From Hyalella azteca (taxonomy: Eukaryota > Arthropoda > Malacostraca > Amphipoda > Hyalellidae), in NCBI RefSeq assembly GCF_000764305.2, contig NW_025941577.1, positions 186,001 to 250,000 of the forward strand: a stretch of 64,000 bases of DNA, read 5' to 3'. The notes beneath the pieces are model-generated. The model had not been told where the DNA came from and made no database searches. It worked only from the letters and a program-made list of their open reading frames with translations. Positions 34,494-44,798 of the stretch are shown piece after piece; position 1 is the stretch's first letter, and every line of letters begins with the position of its first letter. Made by a program: the position numbers and the translations under genes.

Positions 34494-35546
34494 TTAAGTT
34501 GTATCAGTCTGTTTACACTCAATACACTGCAAGTTTACAAGAAATTTAAATGCAAAGAAAATTCCAAGCAAATTCACCATATTGGCATTGAAAACATTTC
34601 CAAAAATTCTGGGAAAACTCTAGTCACAGATTGAAAGGAAAAAATTCTAGTCACAGACTCACAGTGTCTGCAGAAGCCAATCTGGAATATTGGGCAGAAT
34701 TTTGTAGAAATAGGTGATAAATATGATTCTTTTACAGCCAAATTTTGAAATTTGTATCCTAAATGTGACATTTTTTATATTTTTCTAAGAAATAAGACCA
34801 AGGTTTTGCAAACAGGTGATGTTTCTGACAAACATAGGCATTTTTGTCTTGGTTTATGGGTAGCTTATGCTTGATTTTTCATTTTAATGTGGAAGATTTT
34901 GATCATGCTTTTTTCAAACAGCTTGCTAGTTTTTGCTCATCTGAAAAGCAAAAAAATTACTCATAATAAATCTAAGGAGTGTACTTAATCTATTATATAC
35001 CATACTGGCACTCGCCTCAACCTGGTTAAATCAATTATTTATTTTACTGCCACAAACAATCCACTCAGAATTTACTCATATTTTAACTGCTAACATGCAT
35101 TGCACCTTAGGAAATGGATGGTTACACATAAAAAGGGGGCTTCCCCTAATAGTATTACGTGCCATGTATAAAATATAGTTATGCATATACAAATCGTGAA
35201 CACATCCCTGTGGGAATGTGTCCTATGTCTTTCTTTGACAGACAAGTTATAGGTTAGGTAAGTTTTACATGTCAAGTAATCACTGGAAGTAGGCATATCT
35301 TTAAATATTTTATTTCTCTTTGGTTTAAACAAGAAATCTTATATACACTTTTGTCTTCTTTCTTAGGATGCTGATATGGACACATAGTTCATGATAGTTA
35401 TATGTAAAACATACCCCTAATGTACCGTACCAGTATTGGTTCATTTAAACAAGAATGACTATATCAATATTTTTAATTTGAGGAATATGAGTGAAGTAAC
35501 AATAGAATAGATAATTAAAATTGGAACAACAATATATCTAGATAAA

Positions 35547-38328
35547 ATGTCAAATGCATTACCAAGCATTGGCCTTGATGAGCTATTCAAGGCTGATGCT
35601 TCCAGCTCATCCACAATTGAATCAAAATCTAGAAGCCATTTAATTGGCCTCATTCTAGCTGGTGTAACAGGGGGTGCAGCCATTGTGCTGTCTGTTGTTG
35701 CTGCTCCTTTTGTGGCTCCTGCATTGAGGAAGGTAAGTTTATCATCCATTTAATTTGTATATATACATGTTTCATATTGACTAATAAGTCAGTTAGCTTG
35801 TTTTGCATTGTGTATAAATATGTGATAATTATTAGTAGTTTCCTGTTGAAATACGTAACTATTGATGTATTTGTATTTTGATGCTCATAATTACAGTAGA
35901 CATTTTTCTAGGATTCTCCATCAGTGCTGATACATTATTTGGAAATAACATTTGGTGTCTTTGAGTAATGCATCCATTGGATGCCATTTTTTAAACAACT
36001 ATTTAAACTGAACAAAATTAACTTCTTTTACTTTTTCAGGTTTGCCTCCCATACGTACCTGCATCAGCAGCTCAGGTAGAAAATGTCATTGCTGCGCTCA
36101 GATTGACGTCGGCACGCTCCGTGGTAGATCTCGGGAGTGGAGATGGTAGGCTGGTGAGAGTTTTGCAGTATCTTTGCTAATCTTTTGATTTTAAGCCAGC
36201 AGAAAAGCCTGCCATGACCTTAGTTCAATAATCCCTGCAATCTAAAAATCATGCTATCCTGAATGTCATTAATATTAAAGCTAATGTAAGCAGATTCAAG
36301 AAAGATTTCAAACCCAAATTGAACTTTTATGGTAAAACATCCATTTGGCTATTGATAAAGAATATATAAAATATTGCATCTCATAAATCGCCTATGTACC
36401 ATAAAATATGTCGACTTGGACCATTTTAAGTCCTTACTTTTTGTGATACAAACAGTTGCCTAGTAAATATAGATATAAATTATATATAATATACAGTGGG
36501 GGGAAATAAATATTCGTACACTTGAAAAATCGTATTTTAATGTATGTAAGTACACAAACTTAACAGGAAAAGTGATTTAAATTATGTATAGAGAATTACA
36601 TACATTAAAATACGATTTTTCAAGTGTACGAATATTTATTTCCCCCCACTGTATCTCTTTAATAAATTTAATCAAAGTTAATACATTTATTCTTAATCTC
36701 TTTTATATATATCTAAAGCATTTCCATGTTATCTCATGTAGTAGTTTAAGAGCAGAGCATTTTACACAACTTATCTAAGGCAAGAACTTTTTGAGTTATA
36801 TGGTTTTTTGTCAAAATAGTAGAAAGTCCCTTCATTTTACAGTAGGTAGGTATATATGCGCCAATTAAAATTCAAATTTGAATTTCTGGTTCACTTCTTT
36901 CCTCCCTGTATTTCAATGCCTTAGTATTCTCCTACTAAGAATAAATTGTCAGTTTCAGGCAATGTTGCAACACAGTATTGTGGATATGCACCAAAACATC
37001 TTGCATGTATATTTGCATTGTGGGACTTTGAACATGTGTACCTATATGAAAGATTATGTAGAATATATGATTTTATTTTGATGACCTTCAATTCATTGAC
37101 ATTGATAAGTCATTACGGCTGCTTAATTATTTTCTATTATTTTGTTTAGTGAAATAATCCCTTATTACATTGTTTAAATTGGCATTACCGGTATTGATGG
37201 TATGGTGTTAGGTATGGTATTAATTGAGTGTACTTTATTGTTGCAGAAATTTATAATATATTTTTGGATTTTTATGAGCCATTATTTATACAAAAAGAAT
37301 TAACATCGTTATTCTGAGTAAATGCAGCAGTTGACCATAGCCCTAGTTGAAGTTAAAAATACATCTATAACTTAAACTTGATCTCATGGTTGCAGGTGTT
37401 GGCTGCATGCAAAGAGCTTGGCGTGAGAGGCACTGGGGTTGAGCTGAACCCTTGGCTGGTCCTGTACTCTCGGTACAGAGCCTGGCGGGATGGGGTCAGC
37501 CATTGTGCTTCCTTCACTACCACGGACCTGTGGAAGCTTGACCTCAGGCCTTATGATTGTGTTCTCATTTTTGGAGTTCAGCAAATGGTGAGTTTTAAAA
37601 AAGTTGAAAGTGAAATATGTTTCTAAACCTACGAAATTCACCTTCTTACCTGACAACTGCAGATGTCATAAGTGGAGAAAAAAAACGATTCTGATCGCAG
37701 TGAAAAACTGATATGGTTAATGAAAATACAGAATTCTAACTTAGCTTTTCTGCCTTAAAACAATCGAGTTTCATTCACACCTGATGGCTACAGATGTTGC
37801 AGCTGGAGCTCGAACTGGGCGCAAGTTCTTTCAAGGTTTTCTTCCTTAAAACAATCAAATTACATTCATATCTAATATCTACAATTCCATACTTATTAAT
37901 TAAGTATATTCATACATGATAGCTGCAGATGTTGCAACTGGAGCACAAATATGACGCCGATCTCCGCGGGAAAAACCCTGTCATTTATCTAAAAACTCAT
38001 CTGACAATCCTTTTTTCCTTAATAAAATCAATTTACATTCATACCTTCTAACTAAGAATCATTTCTGTATGTAATTCATGCCTGATTGCTGCAGATGTCG
38101 CAGCTGGAGCACAAACTGGACGCCGAGCTCGGCAGGGACAGCGCTGTGGTTGCCTGCAGGTTTCCTCTGCCACAGCGCAAGCCATACCGCACCATCGGCT
38201 CTGGCATCGACACAGTCTGGCTCTACACCAACGCTTTGCCGCGCCATGACTTCGCTGACTATCCCTTCCATAAGTTCTCAGGTGTCAGCCAGCATGCTGA
38301 TGTCAGGGCTGCTGATAACTTCTACTAA
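35547..38328 (+). CDS. ATPSCKMT: ATP synthase subunit C lysine N-methyltransferase (FAM173 family)
   Basis: Spliced CDS: 35547-35732, 36040-36153, 37396-37587, 38095-38328; 241 aa with all introns phase 0 and GT-AG. Residues 1-31 form a Ser-rich head and 32-57 a Gly/Ala/Val-rich hydrophobic segment that should anchor it in the mitochondrial inner membrane. The seven-beta-strand methyltransferase fold follows: VDLGSGDGR at 91-99 (SAM motif I), [18 protein letters not shown] at 114-131, DLWKLDL at 144-150, IFGVQQMM at 158-165, ACRFPLP at 184-190, GIDTVWLY at 201-208. These are the signature blocks of FAM173A/B. The vertebrate homologue trimethylates a lysine of the ATP synthase c subunit; length matches the family (about 230-240 aa). 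The start is the only Met giving a full head; an upstream 5'UTR exon is possible. Intron 2 hosts a MITE, and both edges of exon 4 are tandemly duplicated. Confidence 0.93.
36494..36651. mobile_element. 158-bp foldback MITE (Tc1/mariner-type, TA target)
   Basis: Near-perfect arms of about 55 bp, starting CAGTGGGGGGAAATAAATAT and inverted at the right end, flanked by TA at 36492-36493 and 36652-36653. Sits in intron 2 of the methyltransferase gene. The pristine arms suggest a recent insertion. Confidence 0.9.
37650..38094 (+). repeat. Degenerate copies of the exon 4 acceptor edge (methyltransferase intron 3)
   Basis: The exon 4 start, GCAG|ATGTCGCAGCTGGAGC, is preceded by copies whose exon-like part starts at 37663 (ATGTCATAAGTGGAG), 37794 (ATGTTGCAGCTGGAGCTCG) and 37929 (ATGTTGCAACTGGAGCACAA), spaced 131, 135 and 166 bp. 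Each keeps an AG just before it and a shared upstream AAAACAATC..ATTCATA block. These are decoy acceptors. Confidence 0.85.
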
Positions 38329-38338
38329 GAGCTTGCTT

Positions 38339-38575
38339 AGTATGGTCAGGGTATGTATATAGACCTGATGATCTCATTGCTGATGCAAATTTTGATGTCA
38401 GCGTTGCTGATAACCTGTAATAAAGCTCGCTTACTAAGGGGAGGGTATGTATAATAACTGATGTCATTGCTGATGCAAGTTCTCATGTGTCAGTCAGCAG
38501 GCTGATGTCAGGAGGGCTGCTGATACTTTCCACTAAATGTTGGCTTATTAACGCGAAGCTATGTATAGTACATCG
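38339..38575 (+). repeat. Degenerate copies of the exon 4 end and 3'UTR start
   Basis: The terminal coding stretch (GATGTCAGGGCTGCTGATAA ..TAAGAGCTTGCTTA..GGGTATGTATA) recurs at about 38381-38458 and 38471-38574 after the stop codon, with GATGTCAGCGTTGCTGATAA and GATGTCAGGAGGGCTGCTGA. Confidence 0.8.
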
Positions 38576-39529
38576 TGATGTCGTTGCTGACATGTCCGGC
38601 TGAATCGAATGCTGGCATTGCCGTACCTTCTCGTTTAGGAATTGAACAAGAATTTATGTACATAATATTTTCTTAGGTGTTACACTAAATATTCTTTTGC
38701 TCTTGCAATTTTTTTCGTGAACTTTAACTTGAAATCCGGTAGAAATATTATATTTTTTCGATTTAATCAACTTATTATCGTCATTAAAGAGCACAGCTAC
38801 GCTTGACACTAATAATAATAAATATTGATAATATATAATACTTTTTGAAGTAAGTCATATCGGCACTGCCAATAAGGAGCTTAGCTCTTCCAAAATACCT
38901 CCGAGAAAGAAGCATAAATTGAATTTATGAAGTTACGTGAGTTGCGTGTTAGAGTGAGCCATGTGAGGAAAGCTCCTTCTGACTCATTAATTAACAAATT
39001 TTTGTTTATTCAAATAATCGTTTTACCAGCACCTGAAATAGAGTTATGTTCTAAGAGAATTGACCCAAGCTCTGTATTTGGTATGAATTATCTTTATTAA
39101 GCTAGACTTTGGTTGATCAATCAGACGATTACTTCTTAGGTTGAGTAGGTCACTCGACTGTAAGTTCTAGTTTTACTTGGAACTTGGAATGGCTAATAAT
39201 CGTGGCATTCAATTCCTGTTTTGTACCATCATGTATGATGAACTCTTAACTTAAGTACGACTGTACATTTGTTGCAACCTGATAACCCTACCTGATTTCT
39301 TCTTGACTTTTACTGATTTGCTTAATTCGTTTAGCTAAGAACTGAAGAATTCAGCGTGATTTCTTTGTATTTATATTACAAAGCAACGGGGACTTTTGAC
39401 TGCTGGCATATGTTAGCTTGGTAAGCGAGCTGAGTATGTGGGTGGAGCTGAGTGTGTAGGTAGGTATGTTTTTTTATGAATCTCGTTCTAGAAAAATACA
39501 TTGAACAGGACAGTTGTTACACTCGAAAA
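38576..39529. other. Intergenic DNA downstream of the methyltransferase gene
   Basis: No gene recognised. No clear canonical polyadenylation signal was pinned to the transcript end (AATAAA is present at 38420 within a repeat copy). Confidence 0.5.
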
Positions 39530-39702
39530 AATGAACGCGTCGCATTGTCGAAATGGTGACGCACTTTCTTACCCACAGCACGACCAGAGTGCGAACGTAG
39601 CACTGATACGTCTTTGTGCCGGGCTGAACTGGATCAGGGTTACGCAGACGAAGGCAAAAAGTGCGTCAGTATTTGGACAAAGTTTTACTCGTTCTTTGAG
39701 TG
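39530..39702. mobile_element. CACTCAG-family MITE, copy 11
   Basis: CACTCGAAAAAATGAACGCG to CTCGTTCTTTGAGTG, 173 bp; has GGTGACGCACTTTCTTACCC, GTAGCACTGATACG and GCGTCAGTATTTGGACAAAG. Confidence 0.8.
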
Positions 39703-40304
39703 TTTGTTACAATAGCTATTGTTAAATTGCACTTCTCTGACATTTAATTGTATATTGACGCTTATGATAATTGAAACTATTGCCCGATGTAACAATTTTT
39801 AATTGATTAATAAAAATGAAGTCAATAACCCGCAGCCTTCATTATCCTCACTTTCTTATAGTTTAAAAATATTATGATATTTTACGCTACAATTGTGAAA
39901 ATCTGGAAAATTTTATCCCTCGAAAAGAAAACTGTATTATAGTTTTGTGCATTGATTAAAAAGTTCTAATTTGATATATATTTTCAGTTACATAACAGGG
40001 CTTCATTTTCTCCACTAACTTGTCTCTCAACTTGAACGATTTCGACGCATTTCTTTGAGAAAAATCTTTCCATTTATTTGGCTTTATTTAATTCTATTCA
40101 TTTAATTATGTATAATATGTATATAAATATGTGAACGATAATAGACTATGTTGATGTATTAATTCATTTTTTACATTGATTCATTTAATGGCTAATGAAA
40201 ACTTGCATTTATAGAAATGTAAGGATCAATAGAAATATATATTGATGGGCGTTATATTTAAACTCGATTCACATTATTAATGGCTACAGTAAGTAATTGG
40301 TAGT

Positions 40305-40450
40305 CACAAAAATTTTGTCCAAATAGCGATGCACTTGTTGCTCTAATGTGGGTCATCCTAACCTAGGTTGATCCGGAAAAGAACCTAGCTGTGTTTCATG
40401 GGAAAAGTGTGTCACTATTTTGACTATTTGACCCATTCATTTGTCTGAGA
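40305..40450. mobile_element. CACTCAG-family MITE, copy 12
   Basis: TTTTGTCCAAATAGCGATGC, GTGGGTCATCCTAACC, AAGTGTGTCACTATTTTGAC and right end CATTTGTCTGAGA. Left TIR not recognisable. Confidence 0.7.
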
Positions 40451-41962
40451 GAACTTGTGACGCAGCAGGCTGTGCTGCTGGGCACAGGTGTTACATTCCT
40501 TCACTTCAGCATTCACTATCATTTGTATGTACGTTAACATGGTGTACGTGTTATACGACACGTACATGTGTGCGTGTGTCACGTTACCACTCACGCACAC
40601 ATGATCGGTGCAGTGCTGAGGCTGCCACGCTACCGTGCGTGTCCGTTTCGTTTCTCGTATCTTAAAATTGAATACTTGTGCAAATGTTTAAAACTTAACA
40701 CTCGTATAACACCTAACGTACAATTTACTTATTAATTTATATGCATGTGTTGTAACTCATTCGTTTGTTCAAAATTTCAATGTACATGTGGTTTCCTTAT
40801 ATTTCTAAGTATTTGAATTACCGTACTGCAGTGCCTAATTTGTGTCTATTTCATTTGTCTGTTTGAAATTATTTTTTATCTTATTAAGAATGATGAATGT
40901 GATTTTATTGCGCTTATTCCATACCCGTTTTCCATCTTGTGTAAAGTTCAACTTGTTCAATATTGGACAACAAACTTAGCAATCATGTGTCTGTAAAATT
41001 AGCATAGAAACATACAACATCAACAAGAATATTCGTATTGTGCATCTGTTTATCATGGATGAAAGCTTTATCTGGCTTATCAACGAACAGATTATTTGTA
41101 TTGCAACGCCCCTTTGATGTGTCGGTATTTATTGCTGTGTTGACGTGTGGGATGAGTGGCAGCATGGCAGCGAATCTGGCTCTTATAGAAATGTTATTAT
41201 TGGTTAACTAATTACTAAATGGTTCAATAATAGATCATATTCAATGCCAATACTAGTCGTGACATATCTTGTGCTTAGTTGGCAACGTTTTTTTTCATGT
41301 TTAATGTTAACAAAAGGGAATTTTTTTCCTATTTTGAAGTGCGATTCAAATAAGTGTTTTGCGTAAATATGAATCAGAACGGTTCTTTCTTCAACGACAC
41401 TCATTTGCTTTTTTATTATATTCGTGATTCAGGATACCGTGATACAAAAGTTACTGGTATTATCGAGACCGTGATAATCAGCTTATTATACATATCCATT
41501 GAAGCTTGTATATAAGCTTGCTTCTATATGCGCGTTAATATATTTGTGCTTGACGGCCGGCACCACAAATATAAGATATTTATCGTGCCGGGATAATGCT
41601 CAGGCCTGAAAATGTATTCTTATTGGGCAAGTCAGTTGTGGGGTTATGCTGTTGTGCGTCACAATTTGGTCAATATTACCCTGATTTTTTCTGTGTGATA
41701 GGTCAAGAAGTGTTCACTTGATAACATGAATAAATTTATGCAATGTTTTCTCTCAGAGAATCAATATATTGAAAATCTTTTCTCATATTTTGATAGAAGC
41801 GTTAGTGAATAGTTAATTTAAAATTAAAGAAGCTAGCTAAGTGGTCCTAGCCAGCGCAGCAAATATCTAATTAATTATCAAACAAGTGAGCAAGATACTC
41901 CTATCTAGTATTGTTGGTATTTAATTCATTATAAACGAAAGATATTCGTAGCTACAGCGTCC
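40451..41962. other. Intergenic DNA upstream of GALK2
   Basis: No gene recognised. A short inverted motif around CACGTACATGTGTGCGTG (40560) and a single relic of the 56-bp GTGCCGGGATA repeat (41551-41600). The GALK2 promoter should lie in the last few hundred bases, but no core element is assignable by eye. Confidence 0.5.
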
Positions 41963-44798
41963 ATGTGCGACGAGGCCGCCTCCAAGACTCCTGCTTCGTC
42001 AGGACCTGACGATGACGTCAGCCTGCTGCGGGACTGCTTCGTCAGGAGCTTCGGCGTCAGCCCTGAGGCCATCGTCAGGGCCCCTGGGAGGTTAATAATT
42101 GATGAATGTATCAATGGTTCTAATTGTATTTATGAATCAGACTAGGGTTAAATTATCTGCCCCCTTGGTAGGCTTTTGAGTAATTGATAAATTTTTCAAT
42201 TTTATTTAGAGATCAGACTACAAACTGAATTATTAGGGCCGTCGGCACGTCAGTATATCAAATAATATATCAAATTTCTGTTGCAGAGTGAATCTGATCG
42301 GTGAACACATCGACTACAACGGATACTCCGTCCTTCCCATCGCCATTGACCAGTCAATATTCGTAGCGGTTGGTCGCAACCCCGACGACAAAATTAAAAT
42401 CGTGAACCACGACACGAAATTCGAACCGTTTACGTGTGACATCCACGAACTGGGGAACATCAGCAGCCCTCCTGCATGGCATGATTACGTGTTGTGTGGA
42501 CTGTATGGAGTGCAGGAGCATTTACAAGTGCCAGTCTCTTGTGGCATCAACTTGGCAGTGCTGGGGAGAGTGCCAAAGGCTGCGGGTCTGTCCTCTTCTT
42601 CAGCTTTGGTGTGCAGTGCTGCACTGGCCGCGGTTGCCATGTTCTCAAACCCTAAAAAAGATGAGGTTTCTTCTGGTAAAAACAAAGGTAACGAAGACAA
42701 AAGCCTTAAAGACGTTTCTTCTAACCGATCGGATGAACCCTCATTAAATGGAGTATCGTTTAAAGAACTGGCTAGAGTATGCGCGGTCTCTGAAAAGTAT
42801 GTTGGCACTCAGGGAGGTGGCATGGACCAAGCAGCATCGTTCCTCTCGAAACGTGGCTGTGCTCAACACATTTCTTTCAATCCCCTCCGTTGTGAGGACG
42901 TTGTCCTCCCGCCAGGGGCGTCCTTCGTCGTCGCAAACTCGATGGTCGCCGCCAACAAAGCCGCGACCAATGACTTCAACTGCCGGGTCATGGAGTGCAA
43001 GATTGCCTGCTACATCCTAGCCGCAAAAAACGGTTTAGTTTGGGAAAAAGTTGCCAACATGGCAGACCTTCAACACCAATTAGGTAACAAATCTTTTGCC
43101 CACATGATTTCATTGGTGGAAAACAACCTCCATCCTCAGCCGTACACTCTGGATGAGGTAGCAGAGTGTCTAAATATCTCTGCTGAAGAGGTGGTCGCTA
43201 AAATACTCAGTGAAAACACCAAGAATTTGACGTCATTTTGTCTTCAGCCTCGCGCCCTCCATGTCTTCACGGAGGCCAAACGAGTGCAGGACTTCAAGTG
43301 CATCTGTGACCTGTGGCGTGATGGGTGCGCTGACCAGACGCTGGGTGAGTCTTGCTCGTGTTCACCAACGGTGAGTAAATTGGTGAATATGAGCTCACTT
43401 TTGAGCCCTTTCATCTGTTGATGCACACATATATGCATCAACAGGGTGAAGGGGCAAGTCATTATAGTATTCATCAACAGTGCGTCTATGAGTCATGCTA
43501 ATAATCAACAATGAGAGGGTAATTATGATGATTTGCATCAACAGTGAGTTGGTGAGTCATGCTACTTTGCTGACAAGCGACGATCCGAATAATAATAAAA
43601 TTCATCCACTAATTTTTAGTTTAGTAAATATAAATAAACCAAATAATAAATATATTCTTGTCCCAACCACACTTTCAATAACCTAACCTAAACCCCAATT
43701 CTATAATTTGAATGTATTGTTATTTTTAATTATTATGTATTTGAATCATTAAGTTCAATTCAAAACATGTCCTGATTACAGACGAGACCCTATGGGTACT
43801 TGGCACTCTACTTAGTATATTACTTTCTTTTTACTTTGCATAGTGCTATATGATTTTGATACGTAATTTAAATATATTAAAATATATATTTTATAAGACT
43901 TATGATATACATTTTGTACATATGAAAATCTACTAGAATATAATATCAGGACATCCCCCTCCCGGGTGCTTGACACTTTGCGCTCTACTTAGTGTTATTT
44001 TCTTTGCACTTTGCATATTGCTTTATAATTTTATATATATAATTTAAATATATTAAAATATATATCTTATCAGACGAGACACTGCGGGCGCGTGGCATTT
44101 TACTCAATATATTACTTTCATTTTACTTTGCATAATGCTTTATTATTTTGATATATAATTTAAATATATTAAAATATATATCTTATCAGACGAGACACTG
44201 CGGGTGCTACTCACTTTACTTAATATATTACTTTCTTTGTACTTTGCATATTGTTTTATAATTTTTATATATATTTTCAATATATTAAGATACATATTTT
44301 ACCAGACGAGACCCTGCGGGCGCTGGGCGCTCTGATGCTCGAGAGCCACGAGTCGGCGCGTCGTCTGTANACGGGTGCCGGGTGAGTGGCAGGCTTACGG
44401 GTGCCGGGTGAGTGACCGGCTTACGGGTGCCGGGTGAGTGGCGGGCTTTCGGGTGCCGGGTGAGTGTGGCGCACGGGTGCGAATTGAAATGTCGATAGTC
44501 AATAATGTCAACTAATTTAAAAAGTTATAATTTATCACTCAGGTCAACGAAAATTAATATTCTTAAATAATAACCGAAACCAACAAAAAGTTGACAATTA
44601 ATGATATATTAATGCCTAATGCTCAGATGGGGCGGGTGCTCTGTGGCGCTCGTGGCAGACGCTGAACTGGGCGCTCACTGCGCTCATCTTGAGGAGCATT
44701 TCTACGCTCACAGGAACGTTGCTGCTCACGCCCTTCGTGAGGTGCTCTTCTCGAGCAGCCCTGCAGGTGGTGCTGCTGTGGTCTGGTCTTGTAGCTAG
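41963..44798 (+). CDS. GALK2: N-acetylgalactosamine kinase (GHMP kinase)
   Basis: Spliced CDS: 41963-42090, 42287-43344, 44306-44381 (with one N at 44370), 44627-44798; phases 2, 1, 2; 477 aa as assembled. It phosphorylates GalNAc (and galactose) at C1 in cytosolic sugar salvage. Galactokinase signature GRVNLIGEHIDYNGYSVLP at residues 42-60, split by intron 1 after APG; GHMP phosphate loop GLSSSSALVCSAAL from 143; catalytic GTQGGGMDQAAS at 216-227 (Asp in MDQ); C-terminal GAGWGGC split by the last intron; end with PAGGAAVV. An extra Lys/Ser-rich loop (about 163-200) follows the phosphate loop. About 24 residues before the LTGAG motif, usual in the family, are missing exactly at the N. GALK2 is preferred over GALK1 from GEHIDYNGYSVLP and overall similarity. 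The start is the first Met ahead of the signature. Confidence 0.93.
43782..44330 (+). repeat. 116-bp tandem repeat carrying decoy copies of GALK2 exon 3 acceptor
   Basis: The true acceptor and exon start, CAG|ACGAGACCCTGCGGGCGC at 44306, is repeated upstream at 43782 (ACGAGACCCTATGGGTACTT), about 43949 (diverged), 44074 (ACGAGACACTGCGGGCGCGT) and 44190 (ACGAGACACTGCGGGTGCTA). The last three steps are 125, 116 and 116 bp. Each unit also carries ACTTTGCATANTGCTTTATA and TTTAAATATATTAAAATATA. Confidence 0.9.
44370..44370. other. Single-N assembly gap inside GALK2 exon 3
   Basis: One undetermined base sits where the family has about 24 more residues. The left side ends in ..CGTCGTCTGTA (R-R-L-Y) and the right side resumes in ..ACGGGTGCCGG (T-G-A-G), so the N most likely marks collapsed sequence rather than one base. 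Confidence 0.75.
44371..44482 (+). repeat. 26-bp minisatellite made of GALK2 exon end plus splice donor
   Basis: GGCTTACGGGTGCCGG|GTGAGTG is repeated about four times (CGGGTGCC at 44372, 44398, 44424, 44450) plus a partial. Each full copy reads L-T-G-A-G in the exon frame and ends in a perfect GTGAGT donor, so any of them could act as the 5' splice site. Confidence 0.88.

Noticed and set aside
35459..35749. Minus-strand 96-codon frame opposite ATPSCKMT exon 1
   Set aside because: Antisense shadow of a conserved exon with correct donor.
42436..43020. Other-frame open stretches within GALK2 exon 2 (both strands)
   Set aside because: Overlap the 352-codon conserved exon; no own motifs.
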